A stretch of 64,000 bases of DNA, taken from an uncultured Bacteroidales bacterium (lineage in GTDB: Bacteria > Bacteroidota > Bacteroidia > Bacteroidales > Paludibacteraceae). The translations under genes and the position numbers were made by a program. The notes under the pieces are model-generated. The model saw nothing but the letters and a program-made list of their open reading frames with translations. It had not been told where the DNA came from and ran no database searches. The first letter of the stretch is position 1. Each line of letters starts with the position of its first letter. The DNA lies in NCBI GenBank assembly GCA_934667275.1, contig CAKULK010000002.1, positions 186,001-250,000 of the forward strand, read 5' to 3'. Positions 7,909-18,400 of this stretch are shown here, in pieces.

Positions 7909-9384
7909 CTATCTTCTCACTTTCTTTCCGTCAATGATGTACATACCGTGAGGCAGATGGCTGTCGTCTGTGCCTAAATACGTACCCATAATGTTGTAGA
8001 TGCCTTTCTTGGCAGGCATCGTAGCGGCATCCTCGGTATTCTCGACACCGGTGCCTTGCCCGTTGAAGTAATCGAAATAGTCGCCGATACCCGCTTGGCT
8101 TTTGTACGAGTCGGATGAGCCGTCGGGGATAATGATTTGCACATCTTTCGGGGTGGGGAAGTGGTTGCTGGGATTAATCATCCACGGAATTTGCGTTTGG
8201 GTGGTGGTCACGCGGACACGGCATCTCGGAGCCGTTTCGCCCTTGAATTCCAATGTCTCCAACTCGTTCAACACCACGGAGATAATATCCAAACTGTCCA
8301 ATGTCGAAGGCAATATCAACTTTTTCACGGGCATTTGCCCGCCGTTCAAACCGCTGTGAATACCCGACGTGGCAATAAATTTCAAGCCTTCGGGCAACTC
8401 CAATGTGCCTGTCAGACCGGTCATATGCTGCATGGCCTGCATGCCGATTGTTTTCACGTTACTCGGCTCGGCAAATGTCAGTGAGGTGATGGCAGTCGCA
8501 TTCATAAATGCTTTCCGCCCCAGCATCACCACGGGCATTTCCGTAGCCACAGCCTCAATCTTGCCGTCTGTCACCACGCCCTTCACCGTTGTCACCGTTG
8601 ATGGAATCACCACCGAACTCATCGTGTACACATCACCTTTCGGGTTCGGCACCACCGTAGCCTCATTGTCCGTGATGGTGTAGTACAAGTCGCCTATGCG
8701 CAGTGTGTCTGTGGCAGCCTCGTCGCTGAAGCAGTCGAAATGGTTCCAGCCTTGCTCGGCACGGTACAGCACCTCGCTGCCTTTGGGCACAATCACCTTC
8801 GCGCTTTTCGGCACAAACGCCTTGTTCTTGTTCACAAAGAACGGCGAACCGTATTGTTTGGGCTGCATATTGCAGCGGGGAGCCTTCTCGGCGTGGCAGA
8901 TAATCGTGTCTATGTTCATCAGCACGATAGACATCGCGTCCAAACTGTCCAACGTGGACGGCAATGTCAGTTTGTGCAGTTTCATCGTGTTGTTGGTGCA
9001 ATGCAGGCAGGTCATCGGCAGGTATTTCACGCCCTCGGGTATCGCCAACTCTTCGAGGTTCGTGGCATTCTGGAAAGCCATCATGCCAAGCATCGTCACT
9101 TTGCTGCCCTCGGCAAAAGTAATGGATTGGCAGGTCGCTTTCGCAAAAGCGCCTTTCTCGACTGCCGTCACGTCGTAGGTCTTGCCGTCTTTGCTCACTG
9201 ACACGGGGATAACCACCGCCTCCTGTTCGTACACAAATTTTGCATCCTTGCGAATCACTGCAGCCGTCTGTGTGTCCTCATTCAACTGATAGTACACTCC
9301 GTCCACTTGAATAGTGTCCAATACCGCAGCCGTTATGCCTGCAGAGAGCATGGCTGCGCCTAAAAGAAGATAAAACTTTTTCAT
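7909..9384 (-). CDS. BspA-like leucine-rich-repeat surface protein with T9SS-type C-terminus
   Basis: About 491 residues from the ATG at 9384 (MKKFYLLLGAAMLSAGITAA signal peptide); another ATG at 9396 adds four residues. The body consists of LRR_5-type beta repeats (CQSITFAEGSKVTMLGMMAF, NATNLEELAIPEGVKYL). The protein is an internal duplication: residues about 20-215 and 225-430 share KLTLPSTLDSLDAMSIVLMN against KLILPSTLDSLDIISVVLNE, each followed by an APRC segment and a VIVPKGSE/IIIPDGSS strand. The last 40 residues (KKGIYNIMGTYLG, HGMYIIDGKKVRR) look like a type A T9SS sorting domain. Expected to be exported to the cell surface; such proteins often bind host or microbial ligands, but the ligand is unknown. 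Confidence 0.85.
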   Translation of the reverse strand: MKKFYLLLGAAMLSAGITAAVLDTIQVDGVYYQLNEDTQTAAVIRKDAKFVYEQEAVVIPVSVSKDGKTYDVTAVEKGAFAKATCQSITFAEGSKVTMLGMMAFQNATNLEELAIPEGVKYLPMTCLHCTNNTMKLHKLTLPSTLDSLDAMSIVLMNIDTIICHAEKAPRCNMQPKQYGSPFFVNKNKAFVPKSAKVIVPKGSEVLYRAEQGWNHFDCFSDEAATDTLRIGDLYYTITDNEATVVPNPKGDVYTMSSVVIPSTVTTVKGVVTDGKIEAVATEMPVVMLGRKAFMNATAITSLTFAEPSNVKTIGMQAMQHMTGLTGTLELPEGLKFIATSGIHSGLNGGQMPVKKLILPSTLDSLDIISVVLNELETLEFKGETAPRCRVRVTTTQTQIPWMINPSNHFPTPKDVQIIIPDGSSDSYKSQAGIGDYFDYFNGQGTGVENTEDAATMPAKKGIYNIMGTYLGTDDSHLPHGMYIIDGKKVRR

Positions 9385-9423
9385 ATCACTTGTCATTTAT
9401 TTTGTCGTCTTTTTAATCAAATG

Positions 9424-9454
9424 CAAAATTACTGCGGGTTTTGAAACTGCACAA
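9424..9454 (-). promoter_or_regulatory. Promoter of the BspA-like gene
   Basis: On the minus strand TTG (9454-9452) and TAATTTTG (9431-9424) are separated by 20 bp. The -7 box ends 39 nt before the ATG at 9384. Confidence 0.65.
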
Positions 9455-9486
9455 TCCCCAAAAGTGGTGATTTTGTTAACAAACAC

Positions 9487-9517
9487 TTGCACAACTGCCG
9501 AAAAAACACTATCTTTG
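9487..9517 (+). promoter_or_regulatory. Promoter of the T9SS cargo gene at 9550
   Basis: TTG (9487-9489), 20 bp, TATCTTTG (9510-9517). Transcription should start near 9524, so the coding start is the ATG at 9550 and not an upstream in-frame TTG. Confidence 0.65.
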
Positions 9518-9549
9518 CACGCATAAGTCATACTTTTCAAAATCAAACT

Positions 9550-11211
9550 ATGCATCGTAACTCGTTTTTGCTCACCCTTTTCTTGTCTGTCGCGCTCTCT
9601 GCCGTGGCGGACAACGCGGCTGTTCTCCAATGGCAGTCGTCCCTCTTGCCGCCCGCGGACAACAAGTGCCAGGCCATTGGCTACGATATTCGCACCAACG
9701 ACGAGGGCGACGCTTTCCTGTTGGCGAACTACGGCTCTATCAACGCCGCCGACGAGACGACTTTCCTAGGTCGGACACTCACGGGGGCGGAGTATGGCAC
9801 GGGCAATGGCTACAACCCCAATATGCTCTTCGCCAAAGTGGATTCTTTGGGCAACCCGCTGTGGATGATTCATAGTTCCGAAGGTTATTTCGCAGGGGGG
9901 ACCTATTGTCCCACCCGTGATGGCGGGGCTGTACTGGCGGTTAAGTTCCGCCTTACCGAGAAGAACAAACAGCCCGGCACCACGGCTCCCTATATGACCT
10001 TGGTTGATGCTGCAAACAAAACGCATTCGCTCTCTGCTACATTCAGGGATGTCAATTTCCACCATATTATATTGGTGCGCGTGGATGCGCAGGGGCTTGT
10101 CACACAGGTAACTCCCGTTTGGACCTCGCAAGCCGTACCCGCCAGGGGGGATAAGCCTGCCTACGAGGTGGCGGACATCACCGCTGTTATGGAGGGCGGG
10201 AACGGCGACCTCTATTTCCAAGGCGGACAAGCCATGGACATTGCGCTTGGCACCGACACCGTTCGTGCACGCAGCAACCCCGATTGGGATGGCAACGCCT
10301 TTTCCGAACATTGCAACTCGTTCATCATCCGAACGGATGCGCAATTCCGCTACCTTGCCCACACCACCACTTCCGGCAACCTGCTCTACGACCGCTTCAT
10401 GCTCTCCGCTTACCGCGACGGCACGTTGATGGTGGTTGGACATGCCAAAGCCGATAGTCTTGGCGGTACACTCTGGTGGGGGGAGCAGCAGGCGGCCATT
10501 CGCGACCGTTGCATCATCATCGCCCGTCTCAATAGCGACCTCACCTGCACGCACCTCAATGCCTTGCAGCAGGTATGTCTCGGCAGTCTTGGGGGAATGT
10601 TCAAGCAACTCGCTTGGTCGCCCGATGGCACCTGCCTCTATATGTCGGGCGCTGTCATAGGCGGCTTGGTACTCAATGGCGACACGCTCCGCGGAGGTCT
10701 TGATGAAAAGGGTAGTTTTAATGATGGTCTGCTTCTGAAGATTGATGCCAACACCGCTGCGGTCACCAACGCAGCCCTCCTGCATGGCAAACTTCTGAAT
10801 ATCAATATCGGAACAGTATCTTTACGCGATACGCTCTACACCCTCAACTATGCCTTCGGCGATATTCACCTCACCTGTTATGATAGCCGGTTGAACCCTG
10901 TTGGTGCTATCTCGCTTGCCAAAGGCGGAGGCTCATCCACCGCCACGGGTATTGCTCTCTATGGGCGCAATATGTGGCTCGGTACCCGCGCGCACGGAGG
11001 TGTCGATTTCATCATAGGCAATCAAACTCTCAAGCCTGCCCCTCTGTGGTATGCCACACTCTCTTGCTGGCAACTCGGGGGAGGAATAACGGCAGGTATG
11101 CAATCCCCTGCCGTCACTACGCCCGACAAAGCGCAGAAGGTCATCATCGATGGCAAACTCTATATCCGTCGGGGCAACCGTCTCTTCAATGCCCTTGGGC
11201 AACCGCTTTAA
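9550..11211 (+). CDS. Secreted protein with T9SS-type C-terminal module
   Basis: 553 residues. Signal peptide MHRNSFLLTLFLSVALSAVA. The mature part has many beta-strand/turn patterns typical of a propeller-like SBBP or Kelch-like fold (DAFLLANYGSINAADETTFL, HIILVRVDAQG, GDLYFQGGQ, LLLKIDANTAAVTN), with aspartate-rich turns recurring about every 50 residues. The end, QKVIIDGKLYIRRGNRLFNA followed by LGQPL, is a type A sorting signal seen on many Bacteroidales cargo proteins. No catalytic motif is recognisable. I take it to be a surface-attached or secreted beta-propeller protein of unknown function. Confidence 0.8.
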   Translation: MHRNSFLLTLFLSVALSAVADNAAVLQWQSSLLPPADNKCQAIGYDIRTNDEGDAFLLANYGSINAADETTFLGRTLTGAEYGTGNGYNPNMLFAKVDSLGNPLWMIHSSEGYFAGGTYCPTRDGGAVLAVKFRLTEKNKQPGTTAPYMTLVDAANKTHSLSATFRDVNFHHIILVRVDAQGLVTQVTPVWTSQAVPARGDKPAYEVADITAVMEGGNGDLYFQGGQAMDIALGTDTVRARSNPDWDGNAFSEHCNSFIIRTDAQFRYLAHTTTSGNLLYDRFMLSAYRDGTLMVVGHAKADSLGGTLWWGEQQAAIRDRCIIIARLNSDLTCTHLNALQQVCLGSLGGMFKQLAWSPDGTCLYMSGAVIGGLVLNGDTLRGGLDEKGSFNDGLLLKIDANTAAVTNAALLHGKLLNINIGTVSLRDTLYTLNYAFGDIHLTCYDSRLNPVGAISLAKGGGSSTATGIALYGRNMWLGTRAHGGVDFIIGNQTLKPAPLWYATLSCWQLGGGITAGMQSPAVTTPDKAQKVIIDGKLYIRRGNRLFNALGQPL

Positions 11212-11237
11212 TTATAAAATATCCCAAATCACCAAAT

Positions 11238-11273
11238 AAATCGTACATCGTAAATTTGTAAATCGTAAATAAT
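11238..11273. repeat. Dispersed 36-bp AT-rich repeat, copy 1
   Basis: The segment beginning AAATCGTACATCGTAAATT and ending CGTAAATAAT lies directly in front of the lipoprotein start codon. A second copy at 21972-22007 differs at one position. Confidence 0.85.
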
Positions 11274-11720
11274 ATGAAAAAGTTCATGTTCTTTGCAGCC
11301 TTTGTGGCTGCCATGTTCTTGGCATCATGCTCCAAGACCGCTCAAAAAGCCGAAACCATCTACACGATAGATGAGGTTTACAACCAAGCCGAGTCGCTGC
11401 TCGGCGACACCATCACTTTCCAGGGCGTATGCACCCACCTCTGCAAGCACGGTGGTCGCAAGGCGTTCCTTATGGGCAGCGACGAGAGCCGTATTCTCCG
11501 TGTCGAAGGTGCTCAAATGGGTAATTTCGACGCAGCCTGCATCAGCAATATCGTCCGTGTAAAGGGTGTGTTGCACGCTTTTGAGGTACAACCCGAACCG
11601 GCTGTATCTGACAACCCTGCTGAGCAGCACGGCACCGATGGCAACGGTTGCGAAACTGAGAAAAAAGCCATCAAGGGCTACTACGCCGAGGCCATCTCCT
11701 ACCAAATCATCACAGAGTAA
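11274..11720 (+). CDS. Small lipoprotein, possible OB-like fold
   Basis: 148 residues. The N-terminus MKKFMFFAAFVAAMFLASCS has a lipobox (LASC) with the acylated cysteine at residue 19. The central part alternates beta strands (GDTITFQGVCTHLCKHGGRK, SRILRVEGAQMG, NIVRVKGVLHAFEV), which is compatible with an OB-like barrel. It has CxxxC (THLCKHGG) and a further late cysteine. No family name can be given with confidence. It stands alone, and its start codon is immediately preceded by a dispersed repeat. Confidence 0.8.
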   Translation: MKKFMFFAAFVAAMFLASCSKTAQKAETIYTIDEVYNQAESLLGDTITFQGVCTHLCKHGGRKAFLMGSDESRILRVEGAQMGNFDAACISNIVRVKGVLHAFEVQPEPAVSDNPAEQHGTDGNGCETEKKAIKGYYAEAISYQIITE

Positions 11721-11742
11721 AATGATATGCTGTATTTCATGG

Positions 11743-11775
11743 ATAATCCGTGGTAATACGGCATCGCCGTCCGTT
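11743..11775. repeat. 33-bp direct repeat with small hairpin, copy 1
   Basis: Contains TAATACGGCATCGCCGTCCG, in which ACGGC-ATC-GCCGT is a hairpin. A near-identical copy follows at 11849-11881. The 185-bp gap between the lipoprotein and PepSY genes is mostly made of this pair. Confidence 0.85.
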
Positions 11776-11848
11776 CAATTATTACATAGAATGATGAATA
11801 GGATTTGTTAGTCAGTTGTTGGTAGTTGTTGACCCACTAATTTTATGA

Positions 11849-11881
11849 ATAATCTGTGTTAATACGGCATCGCCGTCCGTT
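11849..11881. repeat. 33-bp direct repeat with small hairpin, copy 2
   Basis: Matches the copy at 11743-11775 except for a few changes in the first half; the hairpin and the following CCGTT are identical. Confidence 0.85.
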
Positions 11882-11905
11882 TTACTTATCTACAATAGTG
11901 TTTTA

Positions 11906-12478
11906 ATGGAAAAATCTCTTTCCCGCGGAACACGCTTCCGCAAGTGGTGCCGTATTGCGCACCGCGAACTGAGTTACGTCTTTGCGGGCATGCTGCTGGT
12001 GTACGCCATCAGCGGCATTGCCCTCAACCATAAGAACTCGTTCAACAGCCAGTACTCTGTCACGCGTACCGAATACCAGTTCGCGCCTGCCACGCAGGCA
12101 ACTGCCGACCAAACGCAGATAGACGCATGGCTCTCCGAGTGCGGTGTCGCAGGGCAGGAGATACAGCACTATTTTCCCGATGCCAACACGCTCAAGGTCT
12201 TTTTGCGCGGCAACAGCAATCTGGTGGTCAACCTCTCCACGGGTAACGCCGTCCTTGAGCAGGTGCGCAAGCGTCCCGTCTTGGGCAGTCTCAGCAAACT
12301 GCACTACAACCCGGGTAAGGCATGGACATGGTTCTCCGACATCTTCGCAGGTGCCTTGGTGATTATTGTGCTTTCGGGCATACTGATGCTCCGTGGCAAA
12401 CACAGCCTTATAGGAATAGGGGGCATTGAGTTCCTCATCGGTATCCTCATCCCCCTGCTCTTTATCTTCTTGACGTAG
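11906..12478 (+). CDS. PepSY-associated transmembrane protein
   Basis: 190 residues. The N-terminus is basic (RGTRFRKWCRIAHRELSYV), followed by a first helix (FAGMLLVYAISGIALNH), a periplasmic PepSY-like part, a second helix (IFAGALVIIVLSGILML) and a third C-terminal helix (GIEFLIGILIPLLFIFL). HRELSYVFAGMLLVYAISGI and the later SKLHYNPGKAWTWFSDIFAG are characteristic of the PepSY-associated TM family in Bacteroidota, which is often linked to iron or siderophore uptake. No such genes are adjacent, so the function remains open. Confidence 0.85.
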   Translation: MEKSLSRGTRFRKWCRIAHRELSYVFAGMLLVYAISGIALNHKNSFNSQYSVTRTEYQFAPATQATADQTQIDAWLSECGVAGQEIQHYFPDANTLKVFLRGNSNLVVNLSTGNAVLEQVRKRPVLGSLSKLHYNPGKAWTWFSDIFAGALVIIVLSGILMLRGKHSLIGIGGIEFLIGILIPLLFIFLT

Positions 12479-12486
12479 GCTCTGCT

Positions 12487-15400
12487 TTATCTCACCAACA
12501 CTTTCAGTACTTCCTTTTCGCCGCGCACCATATAGATACCTGCGGAGACAATAGCCATATCCATAGTGGTATCAATATGCCCATCGAAGACAAGAGCACC
12601 ATCCGAAGAATAGACACGTACCCGTTGCGGTGTGCGGACGGCAATGCAGATGCCATTGTCAGTTCTTGTAACAAACAACGTGTGGTCACCACCAATAGTA
12701 GGAACTCCGCTGCTATCTTCTGTAACATCCTCATAAGACACGTCACCGGTCTCTACAGAGATAGATGTAACAATACGTTTTGATGCGGACGAAAAGGTTC
12801 TTGTGTCCGGGTTTGCTAACAGAAAAACATTCGTCGGTTCTATATTACCTGTTTCTTGATCGGCAGAAGGTGTAAACCTGCTTGTACCCGACGTATGGAA
12901 GAAAGCATTACTCAAATACTCTGTAGCACCAGTATAATTGGGAACTTGCATCTTAGCGAAAGTTGCATTACCACGCAATGCTGCCGAATTTTCCACATCA
13001 TAGGTTGTAAATTGTTCCACTTGCGCATTGCTTCCCTTAATAGTCTGCGGACCGTCGCCCTCCATAATAATCAACTTGCCTGTCCAATAGTCCCAGTAAT
13101 CTCTATTCTCGGGATCATCACATCCTGGACAATACGGGAATTGCATAGCATATATTTCTCCTGCGTGCAACAAGATACTATCTGCTTGCGGTACAACCAA
13201 CTCCCAATCGGTAGTAAATTTCTTACCGTCGTATGTCCAAGTTTTATTCTTTGAGTGGTAAAGATAGAAATTAGCATCATAGTTATTACCCCTGAAATTG
13301 GTAATACGCTGCATACCACGATAGTCTTTGGTATAGCCTTTAGCACTACTATAGTATGGCGGATAATAGTCAATTTTTACTCCATTGACCGTTTTTTGAT
13401 TGGCAGTCTTTGGATATACGTTATTGGTTGTATCCAACCCGTACTCATAAGACAACCAACGTTGATACAAACCACTAAAAGCCTGTGTAGAAGGAGGATC
13501 CTGACCTAAAACAGGATAGGCTAAGAAATAAGCCAAATCCAAGTTCGCTTTAGCCTGTATATCCAAAACATTGCCTCTTGATTCACTTTGCAACAGTTCT
13601 TCAGGATAGGCTTGTAACACATATACTTTCTTCACATCAAATGGAGGACATATACTTACCCATTCATCAGCAACAACAGGGAACATACTATGAAGTTCCG
13701 TCTCAATAGTATATTCTGTTTCGTTATCAATCTCACTATAATTACCCTCTGAAATTTTCATTGTCATATCCAATTCGGGGGATTTATAGTTTCCTAATGC
13801 ATTCACTATATTGTTATCAATCTTAGCCCACAACAGATGCTGTGTTGTATTTGCCACATCTGATTTCACCATCACACTGCCACCCAAGTTTGTATTGATA
13901 GTACTGCCCACTTCAAACTTAGGTACACACATAGCCCATGCATGTGTTGTAGTAGAAGTCCCCGGTGTTAAGCCAAAGAAATCACAAGGAAGCATCAAAC
14001 ATACACTATCATTCTTCGCTGCTACACTCTCCCTGTTATATGTGCCATGCTCCGCATAGTACTCAGACAAAGTTTGTCCGTTTACTTTCTGAGTCTCTGT
14101 AGGGAACACAAAAGTGGCTATGTCATTTTTTATAGTCCCTGTTATTGGCAACCGAAGAGGGCATAAGGAAGACACACCATCTGTTGCCGACTCTCCTGTT
14201 GTAGTAACATCAGAACAAGCATACACGTTACAATTATAACTTCCCCCTTTAATATATGTCTTTTCCGGACATTTGATACAATTCAAATCATGATAATATG
14301 CTGCATATTTTTCATTAACCGGTAAACATGAAATGGTCCCATCCTCAAAATAAACTTCCCCCTCTGATTGGTCATTTCCAACGCCATATAACGTTGCCGT
14401 TATACCCAACTTTGAAACTTGATACAAACGATATGTAATTGCCAGACTTGACTGATAATCACCACCTGCAGGAATAGAGTTTGCCAAACTGATTTGCCCT
14501 CCCTGTATGTATAATTTAGAATTACCATTTCCCAAATCAATACTTGGTGCATTTTCTATAGGTTTACGCAACGCCAAAATACCATTAGTCCTCTCTGTTG
14601 AGGTAGAAGCATAAGTAGTTGGCCACTTATCATCTATAGTTAGTACCTCATATTGATTGTTTTTGGAAATTTGCATTTGAATAGGTGCAGAATGCTGACT
14701 AGCCGTATTTTCATAATTAATCCCCAATATACTTACCTTAATATGCACCGTATTCCCTCCTGTACTGCGTAAACCACAACGTCCTGAAATGTGAATGGTT
14801 GGTTGAAATGGCTGATTTGAGTTTGTAGAAGTGGTTTCCAGCGCAAATACAGCACCACTGCCACCACTACAATACATTGTCGTAGAAAAACTCGGTTCAT
14901 AATAATAGTCCGCCGTTTTCTTACCACCGGTCATCTTTGATCGCCCCAAAATTGTACAATTATCCAGATAAATATCCACCTTCGCATTGCTACCACCTTT
15001 TATATGGAAGAAACCATTATCACTTGCCGTATAGCCGCAACTCCCCATCGGGCACCAGCCCGCAAAATATATTTTTTGCCCATTGGCAGCCACATCTACA
15101 CCTATTTGTTTATTCTCTCCTGCTATATTATCTATTGTTTCAGACAATGTGTACTGGTTTCCGTCTTTTTTATATACATAGCAAGGTGTTACAGCATTGC
15201 TATTTGCGTTTCCGTTACTTACGGCTGTTACTTTGGGATAATAGTTTGATATCAGCACCCACTCGTTATCTTCGTTAGGATAATAGGCATTGTACTTCTC
15301 GTATGTATCATCGTCATTGGTTGTAACACCAAATATGTATAGTTCGTCAAACAACGGCAATCCATCAGTACCAAAACAATTTACAAAATCATATTCCTGC

Positions 15401-18400
15401 AAACCAATACGTGGATCTATATTTCCCACCGAATAAGCATAATTTGTCATATAGTCATAACTACCTGCAGTGTTTCGGTTTGGTCCAATAGTACCTGTTA
15501 TGTACTTAGTTGATTTAGTTGCATTTGTTATAGTCTGCGGCATGGTAGCACCTGTGCCGATGGCGCGTACCTTAAATGAGTAAGACCGTAAAGAGTCTGT
15601 CGCCGTGCTGCCATAAAAATTATGCAACTTGATACGCACAATCGTTTCATCATACAAAGCAGCACCATCGTATTTCACGTGTGCAGTATGTTCCTCATAA
15701 TTGTCCAAACCTTTAGCCACATCAAAAGGTTTATCTAACACCACCGAAAAATGCGGATTGCTGCACTCTATCTCCACTCCTGTTTTTCCCCAGTTAGCCG
15801 CATTAATAGTAAAATCAAATGTACCCCAACCACCATTGTCTGCATTGTTCAATTCGTGGTAAGTCAGCGTATCGTCTAACATCTTAACAGTACTAAGAGG
15901 AGCAAAATCCGTACGGACAAAATTGTCTTCATAAATATTTATACTCAAGACGACATGATTATTTCCTTTATAAGAAAAACGTATATACCGACTACTGCCT
16001 TTCATCCAACCGTTTTTCCAACCCGCCGTAGCCAAATAATCGGATTTTGCAGAAGCAGGTAATGCAATAGTTGTCCAAGTGGTTCCGTCTGCGCTCTCCT
16101 CAATGCTGACCATTCCATCTAAGGTAGCAGTTTGGAACCACATATTGAAGCCCGTATATTGCGGAACACCTCGGAAATGGAACACTACATATCCGTTATT
16201 CTGCAAAACAAAAGCATTTGTGCTGCCCTGTTTTGCGACCGTTGTCCAATCTGTCCGCCCTGTATTTTTTCCAGTCCAAGTATTTGTATTCCAATCCCAA
16301 TCATACCCAATCCACTCTGCATTGTATTTATCAACAAGGAATGTACTACCATTTTGCTGATAATGGTTATTACCCCATAATCCGCTTTTCACTCCCGTAG
16401 TTGTATTTACAGAATAATTAGGAGACACGGGAACATGAATAGGATCTTTGACTATATAAAACGTAGGAGATTGATTAGATGCATAATAATTCTCCGTAGC
16501 AGGTTGCTCAATATACAGCCTTAGATGCTGCCCGACTCTATTACCTTGCGCATTGACATAGTATCTCGGTGTAACAGTGTCTCCTGTTTGGATAGCCCAC
16601 GTACCATCCGCATTTTGTTTCAACATCTGTCTAAAAGAGCCATCTTTGACAACTGGTGCAGTTGTACGTACACCATCATCATAGTAAGACACTTTCAATG
16701 TAGCCTCACCTGCTTGCTCTGCAGCAGAAGATATAAAATGCGGATAATAGGTATTTTTATACAGATACAAACCGCTTCCTCCTGTATAAACCCAAGCAAA
16801 ATCATGCTTGCGCACACGCAAGTTTCCCGTTAGCGTAGCCTCCTCATATTCGTCTGATTCAGGCTGCACGGCTTTGATTGACATATTCGCATTATACTCT
16901 GCAACAGGAGATAGCGTATAATGTGTATTATCAATACTAAAGTATTTATTATAACCATTCGTTGTGCAAGAAATCGTAATCGGGGTATCTGTATTGTTTA
17001 TGTTCGACAATGCAGGTACATCTTTGTCGTCTGTATATAGCACATAGAATGTGTTCTTAGGGTACAATGGTAGTCCCCACGCCAATGTATTCTTTTTTTT
17101 AGGGTGAATTGTAACGGACACTTTCAACGTTTGTGTGAGCGTTTTGCTGTTATCTGTCGCGATAGTACTTTGAGCAGAGATGGTAAGCGTCGCCGTATAA
17201 GTGGTTGCCTCTGCCAGGGCTTGCAGCGACTTGGCAGTAATAGTCAAACGCACTTTGCCGTTTTCTTCGTTTTCTGCTGTATAAGTAAAAACTCCCGCCG
17301 TATTTGTACTTCCAAAATCGTATTGTAAATTATCCACATTTGCCCAACCGATTATAAAATCAGCCGTATGTGCAATGGTGCCATATTGGTCAAGATAAGT
17401 ATATAAACAGGCTGTCTCATCATAAACACCAACATTAGCAGATGTATTCGACAGGGTCAGCAGTGCTTCTTTGGGGGCTACTCCTTGCCCAGACAACTCC
17501 ACAATAGTAGTGGCACTTTGCAATGACTTACCCTCACCATCTGTATAGACACAAAATGCTTTCAACTGCGCCGAATAGGAGCCTTCGGCACTCGGAGAAA
17601 AGATAACGCTTGCCTGTCCATTGGCGGGATGGGCATAGCCATCAGCACCTGTACCGCTAACAGAGAAATAGTCCTTCTGTGCACCAGTAATCCACATCGT
17701 CCATACAGCGTTTTTAGCCGTTGTATTGGAGGTAGCGGGTGCAATAGTTTCCGTCTTACTCCCGACAATAGATGTTTCTCCGAAAGAAAGCGGCGAAGGC
17801 GAAAGCGTAAACTCAGGTGTCAGTTTGGTAGAACAAACAAGTGTGAAAGAGTACACATTCTCACCACCTGCTGAAACGACACTCACCGTAGCCTCGTCGG
17901 TACCATCTACGTTGTGTGCAGAATAGGTATAGTTGATAACTATATTGCCATTATCAAAAGAATGACTATTATATTGAATATAATCGTTACCCGTAATACG
18001 AACCGTAAAGTCTTCTGCGCAAGTAGCCTTTGCTGACAAAGTAATTTGCGCATTTTCTGCCTTACCAAAAGGTTCTGCAAGTGTTGCTCCCTGGATGGTG
18101 CTTCCATTTGCCGGTGATGTTATCTCCACAGGCTTGAAAATCGCATAATAAGTGCCGAAGTCAGTAGTATTAGTAGCCCACGCCAAGGGTACAGAGCAGT
18201 TTTTTGTAATTTTATGAATGGATGCTGTTGTTACATCCGTATTTGCACTTGACGTTCCCCAACCTGCACAATAATATCCAGTAAGTGCTAAAGCCGATAC
18301 ATAAAAAGATATATCAGTACTACCTCCTGCCTTCCAAGAGGAAGTAGATTCTGCAGATTGCTCTCTACTTGTTGCATCTATATATTTATCTTTATCAACA

